From Bacteroidales bacterium UBA6267 (GTDB lineage Bacteria; Bacteroidota; Bacteroidia; Bacteroidales; UBA1556): 30,479 nucleotides of DNA. The position numbers and the translations under genes were made by a program. This document shows, in pieces, positions 22,647 to 30,479 of the stretch; the stretch's first letter is position 1; every line of letters begins with the position of its first letter. The notes below the pieces were generated by a model that saw only the letters and a program-made list of their open reading frames with translations, was not told where the DNA came from and did not search any database. The stretch lies in assembly GCA_002440745.1 (NCBI GenBank), contig DJVB01000037.1, forward strand, positions 6,118 through 36,596, written 5' to 3'.

Positions 22647-24929
22647 ATGAGAAAAATTATTACTTCATTTTTACTAATCTTCACGATTGGTTCGCTAATG
22701 GCGCAAACTACCGGCGGCCCTGACGCTTACGGTTACACTTGGAAAAGCAATACCCATACAGTTTCGCCTCCTGCCTTTTCCTGGTTCGATATCACCACGA
22801 AAGGAGTTTTAGTAACCGGTTTGGCCGATGATAATTTCGTTGGCCCTTTTGCTTGCACCGGATTCCAATACTATTGGACTCCCCAAACGCAATTTTGGAT
22901 TGGCTCAAATGGCTACATCAGCTTTGCACCTCAAAACATTGCCTCCCCTTTTCCCGCTTCGGTGCCACTCACAAGCGGAGCAAATAATTTCATCGCCCCA
23001 ATGATGGCTGATTTAAATTTCACCGGAACAGGAAATACTGGCGCTTGTTACTACTTTTCCAACGCCGACACGGTATGTGTTAGTTTTATCAACGTACCTT
23101 TTTGGGTGAACAACACCGCAGGATATACCGGAAGCAACAGCTTTCAGGTGATCCTCAATAAAATTGATAAATCAATTACTTTCAACTATTTAAGCACATC
23201 ATTGGGCACTGTCACCACTTTAGACAATCTGGTTGGCATCGAAAACAATAGCGGCAATTTAGGACTTGCTGCCAGAATTGATGTTTTGCCAACAAGTATG
23301 AGCACGTTCAAGTTTTATTACCCCTCAACTGTTACCTATGCAGTTACAGATGGCGGAATGGAATGGAATATGAACAACCAAAACGCAGGAATTTTTGTAG
23401 AGGCGATGGGTGACAGCTTAGAGTTACTCTCAAGTGTAAAAAACTTTGGTAATCAGTCTCTAACCTCTTTTACAGTTCGAGACACCATAAAAAATTCTTT
23501 TGGAGCTGTTCTGCTCACCGATATGGGCACCTCAGCGGCATTAGCCCCGGGAGCCAGCGATACGATTTTCTTCAATAATAAATTCAAAGCGCCGGCAGCG
23601 GGAATCTACAGCTTTAGTGCTGCCACAACCGGAATCACAGGCGACATGGTTCCCACCAATAATTGGATTCAACAGAAAATAGTGGCCGTGAATACCGCAA
23701 CAAACGCAATGTCGTTGGATTATAGTGATGGAGTTTTCGATGGCAATTTAGGTTGGAATGGAGGCAATGGAGGCGTTGGAATTTACGTTAAGCCGCCAAT
23801 CTATCCGGTAAAAATCAGCGGGTCGAAGTTCAATATTGCCTCGAATAATACATCCACAGTCGGATTTCATGCCATGATATTCGATGACGATGGTCCGGGA
23901 GGAGGTCCGGGGACTTTGTTAGATTCGGTTTTTGTTTCACCAAGTATCATCAGTTTAAATGTTTACACAACAGTACCTGCCGCAAATCAGAATTTAATCA
24001 TCGACTCGGGAGGAGTTTATCTGCTTTGGCTTATGGATAGCGCCGAAATTCGCATCAATACCGACAATACACCACCCATTTCAGGCCGCACTTATGAAGT
24101 ACTTAGCGGAGGATGGTCGCCATATAGAGAAAGACTGACTGAAGATTTTCTGATGGGATTGAATATCACCCACATTGCACCGGAAGCCGGATTTGGTATC
24201 GACAATACTCAGGAACCTACTCTAACCTTCAGCGATTCATCACTTTACAATCCGACTACCTATCTTTGGAATTTCGGCGATGGAAGCACTTCTTCGGCAA
24301 TAAACCCATCACATACTTACACCATTAACGGAACTTATAATGTTTGCCTAACGGTGAGCAATATTGCAGGCAATGACACTGAATGTAAATCAGTTACCAT
24401 AAGCAAATGTCCACCGATGAGCCATTTCGTTTATGATGCAACCGGAGCACCTTCAATTATTTTCACCGACAGTTCGTATAATAGCCCAACCTCATGGCTT
24501 TGGGATTTCGACGATAATGGGGCTACTTCTATCTTGCAAAACCCCACACATACCTACACTGCTAATGGTAAATACAACGTGTGCCTAACAGCTACAAATG
24601 CCTTTGGAACAGGTGCAACTTTCTGTGATTCAATAGAAATAATAAATGTAGGACTGCCAAAAACTTACGATATTATTGTAAAAATGGAACTCTATCCAAA
24701 CCCAAATAATGGTAGTTTTAACTTAGAGTTGAAAAACATAGAGTCAAAAACAGCCAAACTCTGGATTTATAATTCAGTTGGGAAGTTGATTTTGGAAGAA
24801 GATTTAGAACTAAATCAGAATTTTCACAAAGAAATCAACTTAAGCCAAAATGGACAAGGAATCTATTTTGTGCAGATAATCACGGATAACGGAGAAGTTT
24901 ATCGGAAGAAAGTGGAAATACAACCATAA
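22647..24929 (+). CDS. T9SS cargo protein with PKD domains
   Basis: A 760-residue exported protein. The signal peptide is about residues 1-20 (ending LMAQ). The next 200 residues have a nidogen-like look (FWIGSNGYISFAPQN, FQVILNKIDKSITFNYL, VGIENNSGN). A middle beta-rich part of about 300 residues has no clear family. Two PKD domains follow (about 510-590 and 590-675), each with the WNFGDGS or WDFDDNG loop and the NGTYNVCLTVSN / NGKYNVCLTATN ending. The last 80 residues are a type A T9SS sorting domain (MELYPNPNNGSFNLEL, GQGIYFVQII). It is probably a surface adhesin or matrix protein; no catalytic residues were seen. Confidence 0.85.
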   Translation: MRKIITSFLLIFTIGSLMAQTTGGPDAYGYTWKSNTHTVSPPAFSWFDITTKGVLVTGLADDNFVGPFACTGFQYYWTPQTQFWIGSNGYISFAPQNIASPFPASVPLTSGANNFIAPMMADLNFTGTGNTGACYYFSNADTVCVSFINVPFWVNNTAGYTGSNSFQVILNKIDKSITFNYLSTSLGTVTTLDNLVGIENNSGNLGLAARIDVLPTSMSTFKFYYPSTVTYAVTDGGMEWNMNNQNAGIFVEAMGDSLELLSSVKNFGNQSLTSFTVRDTIKNSFGAVLLTDMGTSAALAPGASDTIFFNNKFKAPAAGIYSFSAATTGITGDMVPTNNWIQQKIVAVNTATNAMSLDYSDGVFDGNLGWNGGNGGVGIYVKPPIYPVKISGSKFNIASNNTSTVGFHAMIFDDDGPGGGPGTLLDSVFVSPSIISLNVYTTVPAANQNLIIDSGGVYLLWLMDSAEIRINTDNTPPISGRTYEVLSGGWSPYRERLTEDFLMGLNITHIAPEAGFGIDNTQEPTLTFSDSSLYNPTTYLWNFGDGSTSSAINPSHTYTINGTYNVCLTVSNIAGNDTECKSVTISKCPPMSHFVYDATGAPSIIFTDSSYNSPTSWLWDFDDNGATSILQNPTHTYTANGKYNVCLTATNAFGTGATFCDSIEIINVGLPKTYDIIVKMELYPNPNNGSFNLELKNIESKTAKLWIYNSVGKLILEEDLELNQNFHKEINLSQNGQGIYFVQIITDNGEVYRKKVEIQP

Positions 24930-24964
24930 TATCTCTCAGAGGTTTTGTAAATCTCCATTGGTAT

Positions 24965-25023
24965 AAAAAATTGTTTTTAAGGCTGTTGCACATCGCTTCT
25001 AACCTTAAAAACAATTTTTTTTT
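24965..25023 (+). terminator. Long-stem terminator
   Basis: A perfect 18-base inverted repeat (24965-24982 and 25003-25020) around a 20-base loop, ending in a run of nine T. It follows the PKD gene by 35 bases. The remainder of 24930-25308 holds the second dyad promoter. Confidence 0.85.
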
Positions 25024-25177
25024 GAAGAAGTCGATATAAGAAAATTAAACTAAAAAGTGCATCATTCTGAAATACAGATTCCTTAATATCAACAATATAG
25101 CCATATTATTATTCAGAATTACATAACACTATGCTTGTTTTATAAGGATGATTTGTTTCAGATAAATTTAAAAAACA

Positions 25178-25227
25178 AAAATCACTGTTTTCGGTGAGAG
25201 ACCTCTAAAGAAAATGTTCTACATTTG
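25178..25227 (+). promoter_or_regulatory. 24-base dyad element with TAnnTTTG, copy 2
   Basis: The same 24 bases as at 22180-22203, followed after 18 bases by TACATTTG (25220-25227) and then, 82 bases on, the ATG of the giant gene. The identical spacing in two otherwise different flanks marks it as a functional promoter module. Confidence 0.65.
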
Positions 25228-25308
25228 CTTTTCACTTGACGACCATTCCCTTGAGGAATATTTTTGAGTCACTAAATTTAGCAAAATTATCAATCAAACC
25301 AATAGCTT

Positions 25309-28300
25309 ATGAAACCCTTTCTTTACTCCTTGATAGCAATATCATTCTTTCTTTTCACTGATTTACAATCTTTTGCACAAAATGAAAATCAGAATCATTC
25401 CCCTGCGTGGGTTGAAATGATGCAGGATAAAAACGCAAATTTTTTCGCTGTTCAGGATTCTTTCAACAGTTATTTTGCAAACCGAAAACGCACTAAAGGT
25501 GACGGATGGAAGCCTTTCAAACGTTGGGAACATTATATGAAACAGCGGGTTGATTTAGATGGAACATTTCCAACACCCGATGCGGTAATGAATGAATATG
25601 CGGCATTTATGGCAAAATATGGAGCATCAGGGCCTAAGTCAACTTCCGGCAACTGGCAAGAGTTGGGACCTGTAACTATGCCTACCAACCTCACCGGTCA
25701 GCCTAATGGCTTAGGAAGATTAAACGGCATAGCTTTCCATCCGACAAATGCCAATATTTTTTATGTTGCTGCCCCTTCGGGAGGCGTTTGGAAAACCACC
25801 AATGGCGGTACAAACTGGACTCCGCTCACCGACACCCTGCCTACTCTTGGAGCCTCATGTTTATTGATTGACCCAACAAATACAAATATAATTTACCTTG
25901 GCTCCGGCGACCGTGACGCAGGCGATGCTCCCGGAATGGGCGTCTTGAAATCGACCAATGGCGGCATTAGCTGGACTTTTGCCAATTCGGGCATGGGCAA
26001 CGAAACTGTTGGCGACATGCTGATGCACCCTTCCAACTCGAGCATTCTTATTGCGGCTACAACCGATGGAATTTATCGCTCCACAAATGCCGGTGCCTCA
26101 TGGACGAAAACCTCTCCTAATTCAAACAATTTCAAGGACTTGGAATTTAAACCCGGCGATCCCAATACCGTTTATGCAGCAGGTTCAGGCTTTTTTTATA
26201 AATCAACCAATAACGGTGTATCGTGGACAAGCATCACCTCCGGATTGCCCAATACAGGTCGTTATGTAATTGGCGTTTCGGCAAATAATGCCAACTACGT
26301 ATATGTGGTTTCAGGAGGTTCGAATGGCTTAATCGGTTGTTATCGTTCCACAAATAGCGGCACATCGTTCAGCACCCGATCCACCTCTCCCAATATTTTG
26401 GGCTATTCCGAAACAGGAAATGATACTCGCAGTCAGGCATGGTACGATTTGGCCATAGCCGTTAATCCAACCAACGCCAACGAAATCTATGTTGGAGGCA
26501 TCAATATCTGGAAATCGACCAATGGAGGCAGCTCATGGACTCTAAATGCCCATTGGGTTGGAGGAGGATTTACTCCCGAAGTCCATGCCGACATACACGC
26601 GTTGAACTATAACCCATTGAATTCGAGGCTCTACTGTTGCAATGATGGAGGTTTGTACTATACCACAAATGGCGGCACCTCATGGCCGGAAATAAGTAGT
26701 GGATTAGCCATTGCGCAAGTATATAAAATTGGTCAGTCTGCCACTCAAAAGAGCCTGATAATCAATGGTTATCAGGATAATGGGACAGCCTACGTCAGCA
26801 ATGGAGCGTGGAATACGGTTATCGGAGGAGACGGCATGGAATGCATTGTGGACCCAACAAATACAAACTATATGTATGGTGCTCTCTATTATGGAAATAT
26901 TACACGGAAAACTCCAACATCCTTATATTTTGAAGATATCGCAGGCGATCAGATTAATGGCATTAATGAAGAAGGCGATTGGGTAACACCCTATATTTTA
27001 CATGTTACCAATCCAAACACCATGTTTGCAGGCTATAAAAACCTTTGGAGAAGCACTAATATTAAAGCGGCAAACGCATCCTCTGTAACCTGGACAAAGA
27101 TCAGCACAAGTCTTGGAGGATCAAATAGTTATAATATAAAAGTTTTAGAACAATCCGAAGCCAATCCAAGCATTTTGTATATAGCGCGAGAAGACGATAA
27201 ACTATTTCGTTCGGATAATATCAACGGTACAACTCCTACTTACACCAATCTAAGCAGTGGATTGCCCTCATCCTATACACCTTCAGATATTGAAGCCCAT
27301 CCAACCAATCAGAATATTGTGTATATGACTTTCTATCAGGATGTTTACAAATCAACAAATAAAGGCGTTTCGTGGACAAATATTTCCGGCAATTTGCCCA
27401 ATATTTCGATGAACTGCATTGTTTTCGACACGGCAAGCACCAATGATGCGATTTATGTAGGGACAGATGCAGGAGTTTATTATCGCGACAATTCCATGAG
27501 CAACTGGATTCCCTTTATGTCGGGGATGCCGGCAGCCGCAGAAATCACTGAGTTGGAAATTTATTACAACAGTAACCCCCTGCAAAGCAGCATTGTAGCA
27601 TCTACTTATGGCAGAGGATTATGGCAATCCGATTTATATTCTGCCGCTAACGCTACACCACTTTGCGAATTTGGCGCATCGGGAGATTTGATTTGCACAG
27701 GCGACACCATCCAATTTACCGATTCCACCTTATTCAGCCCGACTTCGTGGCAATGGACCTTCACCCCTTCCAACGTAAGCTATGTGGGAGGCACCTCTTC
27801 AAGTTCACAAAACCCTTTAGTAAAGTTTTCAACAGCAGGATATTACACCGTAAAATTAGTGGCAAGCAATGCAAACGGCAGCGATAGCATCACAAAAACA
27901 GATTTAATAAAAGTCGGAGGATTTTTAACCCCCTTTACCGAGGATTTTGAAGCAACGTCCACAACTTTAGGCAATTGGGGAATTTCTAATCCGGATAATG
28001 GTATAACCTGGGCTTTAGCTACAGTTGGCGGCGTAACTCCCGGCACAAGAGCAGTTTATCTAAATCATTATAGTTATTCTGCAACAGGTGAATTTGATTA
28101 TCTGTTTTCACCAATCCTGAATTTGAGCAATCTTGGAACAGCCTCACTAAACTTCAAACACGCTTACACCCGTTATACCGGATACGCAACCGACTCCTTT
28201 TTCATCTTTGCCACAGACAATTGCGGAGCAACATGGAGTCAGATTTTGGCAATAGGTGAAAATGGAAACGGAAATTTCGCAACCTATCCAAACAACACTT

Positions 28301-30285
28301 ATTCTTCCGGAAACAGTTTTGTACCGGCGATAGCAACCGATTGGTGTGGCGCAGGAGTTGGCCCGAGTTGTTTCAATATCAACTTGAACAGCTATGCCGG
28401 CGAAGATGATGTTCGTGTGGTTTTTGTTACGAAAAATAGCTATAGCAATAATCTCTATCTTGATAATATTCAGGTAAGCGGAACTATAAGCACTACTCCA
28501 ACAGCTTCATTTACAGTTGGTAGCCCATCCGTTTGCACAGGCACACAAGTGACATTTACCAATACTTCCCAAAATGCCATATCCTATATTTGGAAGCAAA
28601 ACGGTGTGGTAATTTCAACTGCTCAAAATTTAACCAAAACTTTCACCACAGCCGGAACATTTCAGATTAGGCTGATTGCAACCAATTCCAATGGATCGGA
28701 TTCGGTAAGTCAAAATATTGTGGTCGGTACCGGAGCCGGAATTCCGGCAACTCCAACAGGCACAAACACACTTTGCGTTAATGCCTCCAACACAAACTAC
28801 ACAACCACAGGAGCTTCCAATGCAAATTCCTATAATTGGGTTTTAAGTCCTTCCTCAGCGGGTACTATTTCAGGAACAAGCACAACCGCAACTGTTGATT
28901 GGAATAATAGCTTCAGCGGGATTGCAGTTGTGCAAGTGCAAGGAGTAAATAACTGTGGATTAGGGCCAATTTCCGACTCTTTAGTGATTACCATAAACCC
29001 AACACCTGCTGCTCCATCACAGCCAACAGGTCCGATTTCGCTATGTTTAAATCCGGCAAATTCCACGTATTCCATCACAGGAGTTACCGGAGCAACCTCT
29101 TATCAATGGAGTATTTCACCTTCAGGAGCAGGACTAATTTCCGGCACAGGAACAACAGCTACTGTGGATTGGAATAATAGCTTTACCGGAACCGCAACCA
29201 TAACTGCAAGTGGTGTAAACAACTGTGGCACAGGAAGTAGCAGCACAGCTCTTTCGGTTGCTATTTCTGCGCCCCCAGCTACACCCACCACCCCAACCGG
29301 ACTTAGCCAAGTTTGTCAGGGAAGCAGCAATATAAGTTATCAAGTGAATCAGGTAAGCTCAGCAAGCGGATATGAATGGTTGATAAGTCCGGCAAGTGCA
29401 GGAACTATTTCAGGAACAGGAACAACGGCAACTGTAAATTGGTCAGCCACTTACGCAGGATCTGCAACCATTAGTGCACGAGCATTCAACAATTGCGGCA
29501 ACGGCTCCTATTCTCCAACCTTGACTGTGGTTGTTGGTGTAGCACCTGCTACTCCAGATATTCCATCAGGCGACATCACCTTATGCCAAGATTCTCCAAA
29601 CTCTACCTATAGCACCAATTCAGTCACCGGAGCTACCTCTTATAGTTGGCAAATTGCACCTACAACTGCAGGAACAGTTAGCGGATCAACCACCTCGGCG
29701 TCAGTAAATTGGAACGCTCAATTTTCGGGAAATGCACAATTAACCGTTGCGGCAGTAGGAAGTTGTGGCACAGGAAATTACTCGGGAGCTTTAGCAATAA
29801 CTATTTATCCAAATCCCGCTCAACCTACCATAACACAGAATTATGACAGTCTGTTGTCGTCCTATACAATTGGAAATCAATGGCATACCACCAATGGCAT
29901 AATCATCGGAGCCACAGATTATTTCTATATTCCTTCGGCAAATGGTTTATACAGCGTGGAAGTAACTGATGCCAATGGATGTAAGGCAAGGTCAGCCGAT
30001 TACGCGATGACAAATATTGGAATTCCTATGATGCTCAACGAAAAAGAAGTGCGCATTTACCCAAATCCGGCAAATGACATCGTGCATATTAGTTATAGCG
30101 GAACCCAGCAATTGGACTTACGCCTATATAATGTGTTAGGGCAAAAGGTTTTACAAAGCAGTTTCAGTGGAATCACCCAATTAAATGTGCAGTCGCTAAG
30201 CAGTGGATTGTATTATGTCGAATTGAGACTTCAAGGAAATGATGCGGAAGTCATTAGCCGCAGAATTGTGATTCAGAGGGATTAG
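25309..30285 (+). CDS. Giant T9SS cargo: BNR/sortilin-type repeats, PKD and Ig-like domains
   Basis: A 1658-residue exported protein. The signal peptide ends near residue 24 (SFAQ). Residues 120-785 contain at least eight BNR/Asp-box-like units of the form [KR]-[ST]-T-N-x-G-x-[ST]-W, as in WKTTNGGTNW, LKSTNGGISW, YKSTNNGVSW and WKSTNGGSSW, which build a sortilin- or sialidase-type beta-propeller. A PKD domain (about 785-870), a jelly-roll-like segment beginning FTEDFEATSTTLGNW (about 875-1065), another PKD (1067-1145) and four tandem Ig/PKD-like units (about 1146-1505) follow. The protein ends in a type A T9SS sorting domain (EVRIYPNPANDIVHIS, LSSGLYYVEL). Beta-propellers of this kind bind or process glycans or proteins, but catalytic residues are not evident. 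Probably a large surface adhesin or glycan-binding protein. Confidence 0.88.
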   Translation: MKPFLYSLIAISFFLFTDLQSFAQNENQNHSPAWVEMMQDKNANFFAVQDSFNSYFANRKRTKGDGWKPFKRWEHYMKQRVDLDGTFPTPDAVMNEYAAFMAKYGASGPKSTSGNWQELGPVTMPTNLTGQPNGLGRLNGIAFHPTNANIFYVAAPSGGVWKTTNGGTNWTPLTDTLPTLGASCLLIDPTNTNIIYLGSGDRDAGDAPGMGVLKSTNGGISWTFANSGMGNETVGDMLMHPSNSSILIAATTDGIYRSTNAGASWTKTSPNSNNFKDLEFKPGDPNTVYAAGSGFFYKSTNNGVSWTSITSGLPNTGRYVIGVSANNANYVYVVSGGSNGLIGCYRSTNSGTSFSTRSTSPNILGYSETGNDTRSQAWYDLAIAVNPTNANEIYVGGINIWKSTNGGSSWTLNAHWVGGGFTPEVHADIHALNYNPLNSRLYCCNDGGLYYTTNGGTSWPEISSGLAIAQVYKIGQSATQKSLIINGYQDNGTAYVSNGAWNTVIGGDGMECIVDPTNTNYMYGALYYGNITRKTPTSLYFEDIAGDQINGINEEGDWVTPYILHVTNPNTMFAGYKNLWRSTNIKAANASSVTWTKISTSLGGSNSYNIKVLEQSEANPSILYIAREDDKLFRSDNINGTTPTYTNLSSGLPSSYTPSDIEAHPTNQNIVYMTFYQDVYKSTNKGVSWTNISGNLPNISMNCIVFDTASTNDAIYVGTDAGVYYRDNSMSNWIPFMSGMPAAAEITELEIYYNSNPLQSSIVASTYGRGLWQSDLYSAANATPLCEFGASGDLICTGDTIQFTDSTLFSPTSWQWTFTPSNVSYVGGTSSSSQNPLVKFSTAGYYTVKLVASNANGSDSITKTDLIKVGGFLTPFTEDFEATSTTLGNWGISNPDNGITWALATVGGVTPGTRAVYLNHYSYSATGEFDYLFSPILNLSNLGTASLNFKHAYTRYTGYATDSFFIFATDNCGATWSQILAIGENGNGNFATYPNNTYSSGNSFVPAIATDWCGAGVGPSCFNINLNSYAGEDDVRVVFVTKNSYSNNLYLDNIQVSGTISTTPTASFTVGSPSVCTGTQVTFTNTSQNAISYIWKQNGVVISTAQNLTKTFTTAGTFQIRLIATNSNGSDSVSQNIVVGTGAGIPATPTGTNTLCVNASNTNYTTTGASNANSYNWVLSPSSAGTISGTSTTATVDWNNSFSGIAVVQVQGVNNCGLGPISDSLVITINPTPAAPSQPTGPISLCLNPANSTYSITGVTGATSYQWSISPSGAGLISGTGTTATVDWNNSFTGTATITASGVNNCGTGSSSTALSVAISAPPATPTTPTGLSQVCQGSSNISYQVNQVSSASGYEWLISPASAGTISGTGTTATVNWSATYAGSATISARAFNNCGNGSYSPTLTVVVGVAPATPDIPSGDITLCQDSPNSTYSTNSVTGATSYSWQIAPTTAGTVSGSTTSASVNWNAQFSGNAQLTVAAVGSCGTGNYSGALAITIYPNPAQPTITQNYDSLLSSYTIGNQWHTTNGIIIGATDYFYIPSANGLYSVEVTDANGCKARSADYAMTNIGIPMMLNEKEVRIYPNPANDIVHISYSGTQQLDLRLYNVLGQKVLQSSFSGITQLNVQSLSSGLYYVELRLQGNDAEVISRRIVIQRD
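28744..29822 (+). repeat. Four tandem Ig-like coding repeats
   Basis: Four units of about 90 codons in the giant gene. Each starts P-x-x-P-[ST]-G and shares an LC near residue 10, a SY-x-W core, SPxxAGxISGT, TTATVDWN and an NNCG or SCG turn. The middle two are the most alike, which suggests duplication. Confidence 0.85.
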
Positions 30286-30320
30286 AATATTGGGGAACAA
30301 TTTCCTAATATCAATGGTCT

Positions 30321-30346
30321 GTTCTGTTGGTGGATGAGATTTCTCC
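30321..30346 (+). repeat. 26-bp direct repeat, unit 1
   Basis: GTTCTGTTGGTGGATGAG followed by ATTTCTCC; it recurs at 30445-30470 with one mismatch, 124 bases away. The stretch 30286-30479 has no gene. It looks like part of a dispersed repeat of the host genome. Confidence 0.75.
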
Positions 30347-30444
30347 TTTGGTGTCTCTATCCGAGGTCGAAACCAACCTCTAAAAAGTAGGATTCCTTTA
30401 TAATCCAAAGCTGTTTTATGGGATTAATTCCTGTAATTCAAAGC

Positions 30445-30470
30445 GTTCTGTTGATGGATGAGATTTCTCC
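30445..30470 (+). repeat. 26-bp direct repeat, unit 2
   Basis: Second copy of the element at 30321-30346, G-to-A at one site, ending nine bases before the window edge. Confidence 0.75.
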
Positions 30471-30479
30471 CGAATTGCC

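Noticed and set aside
1..30479. CRISPR array
   Set aside because: No set of short regularly spaced direct repeats with unique spacers was found; the tandem repeats at 4995-5049, 19346-19399 and 28744-29822 are within coding sequence.

Overview
The window is from a member of the Bacteroidota. The evidence is three large proteins ending in type IX secretion (T9SS) sorting domains, promoters of the TTG-N19-TAnnTTTG kind, almost no Shine-Dalgarno sequences, YceI and DUF5777-type envelope proteins, and a rimP-nusA-infB cluster behind a tRNA-Gln. A KorA/KorB 2-oxoacid:ferredoxin oxidoreductase and a 2[4Fe-4S] ferredoxin point to an anaerobic or ferredoxin-based lifestyle. I cannot name a genus.

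Region 1 (about 1-8375) is accessory. It is an AT-rich array of unlinked genes, all on the minus strand. In reading order they are a beta-lactamase-fold lipoprotein, a Fic enzyme, a nucleotidyltransferase with a large unknown partner, a RhuM-type protein, and a receiver domain with an HNH nuclease. The genes are separated alternately by two kinds of noncoding repeat. Type I (8037-8262, 4421-4778, 972-1320) carries a promoter, a short leader ORF that stays open in all three copies, and, in two copies, a perfect hairpin. Type II (6125-6277, 2536-2670) is a long imperfect hairpin resembling an integron attC site. For four of the five cassettes, a 7-9 base core at the start of the cassette is repeated in inverted form at its end, as expected of integron-like cassettes. 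No integrase is present in the window. This array is the most unusual part of the sequence.

Region 2 (8448-10730, plus strand) is a four-gene envelope operon: a haem-binding-motif lipoprotein, an OB-fold membrane-anchored protein, a YceI protein and a DUF5777 beta-barrel. A bidirectional terminator separates it from korA-korB (minus strand). A short ferredoxin gene at 14097-14264 is divergent from korA.

Region 3 (14332-22083, minus strand) holds a DOMON-domain T9SS cargo protein, mannose-1-phosphate guanylyltransferase, and the cluster tRNA-Gln, rimP, nusA, infB, which is read from a near-consensus promoter at 22054-22083.

Region 4 (22084-30479, plus strand) has two large T9SS cargo proteins, a PKD protein and a 1658-residue BNR/PKD/Ig-like protein. 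A 24-base sequence containing a dyad sits exactly 18 bases upstream of a TAnnTTTG element at two places here. One copy precedes the giant gene. The other precedes a short terminator-bounded transcript that may be a small RNA or encode a 19-residue peptide.
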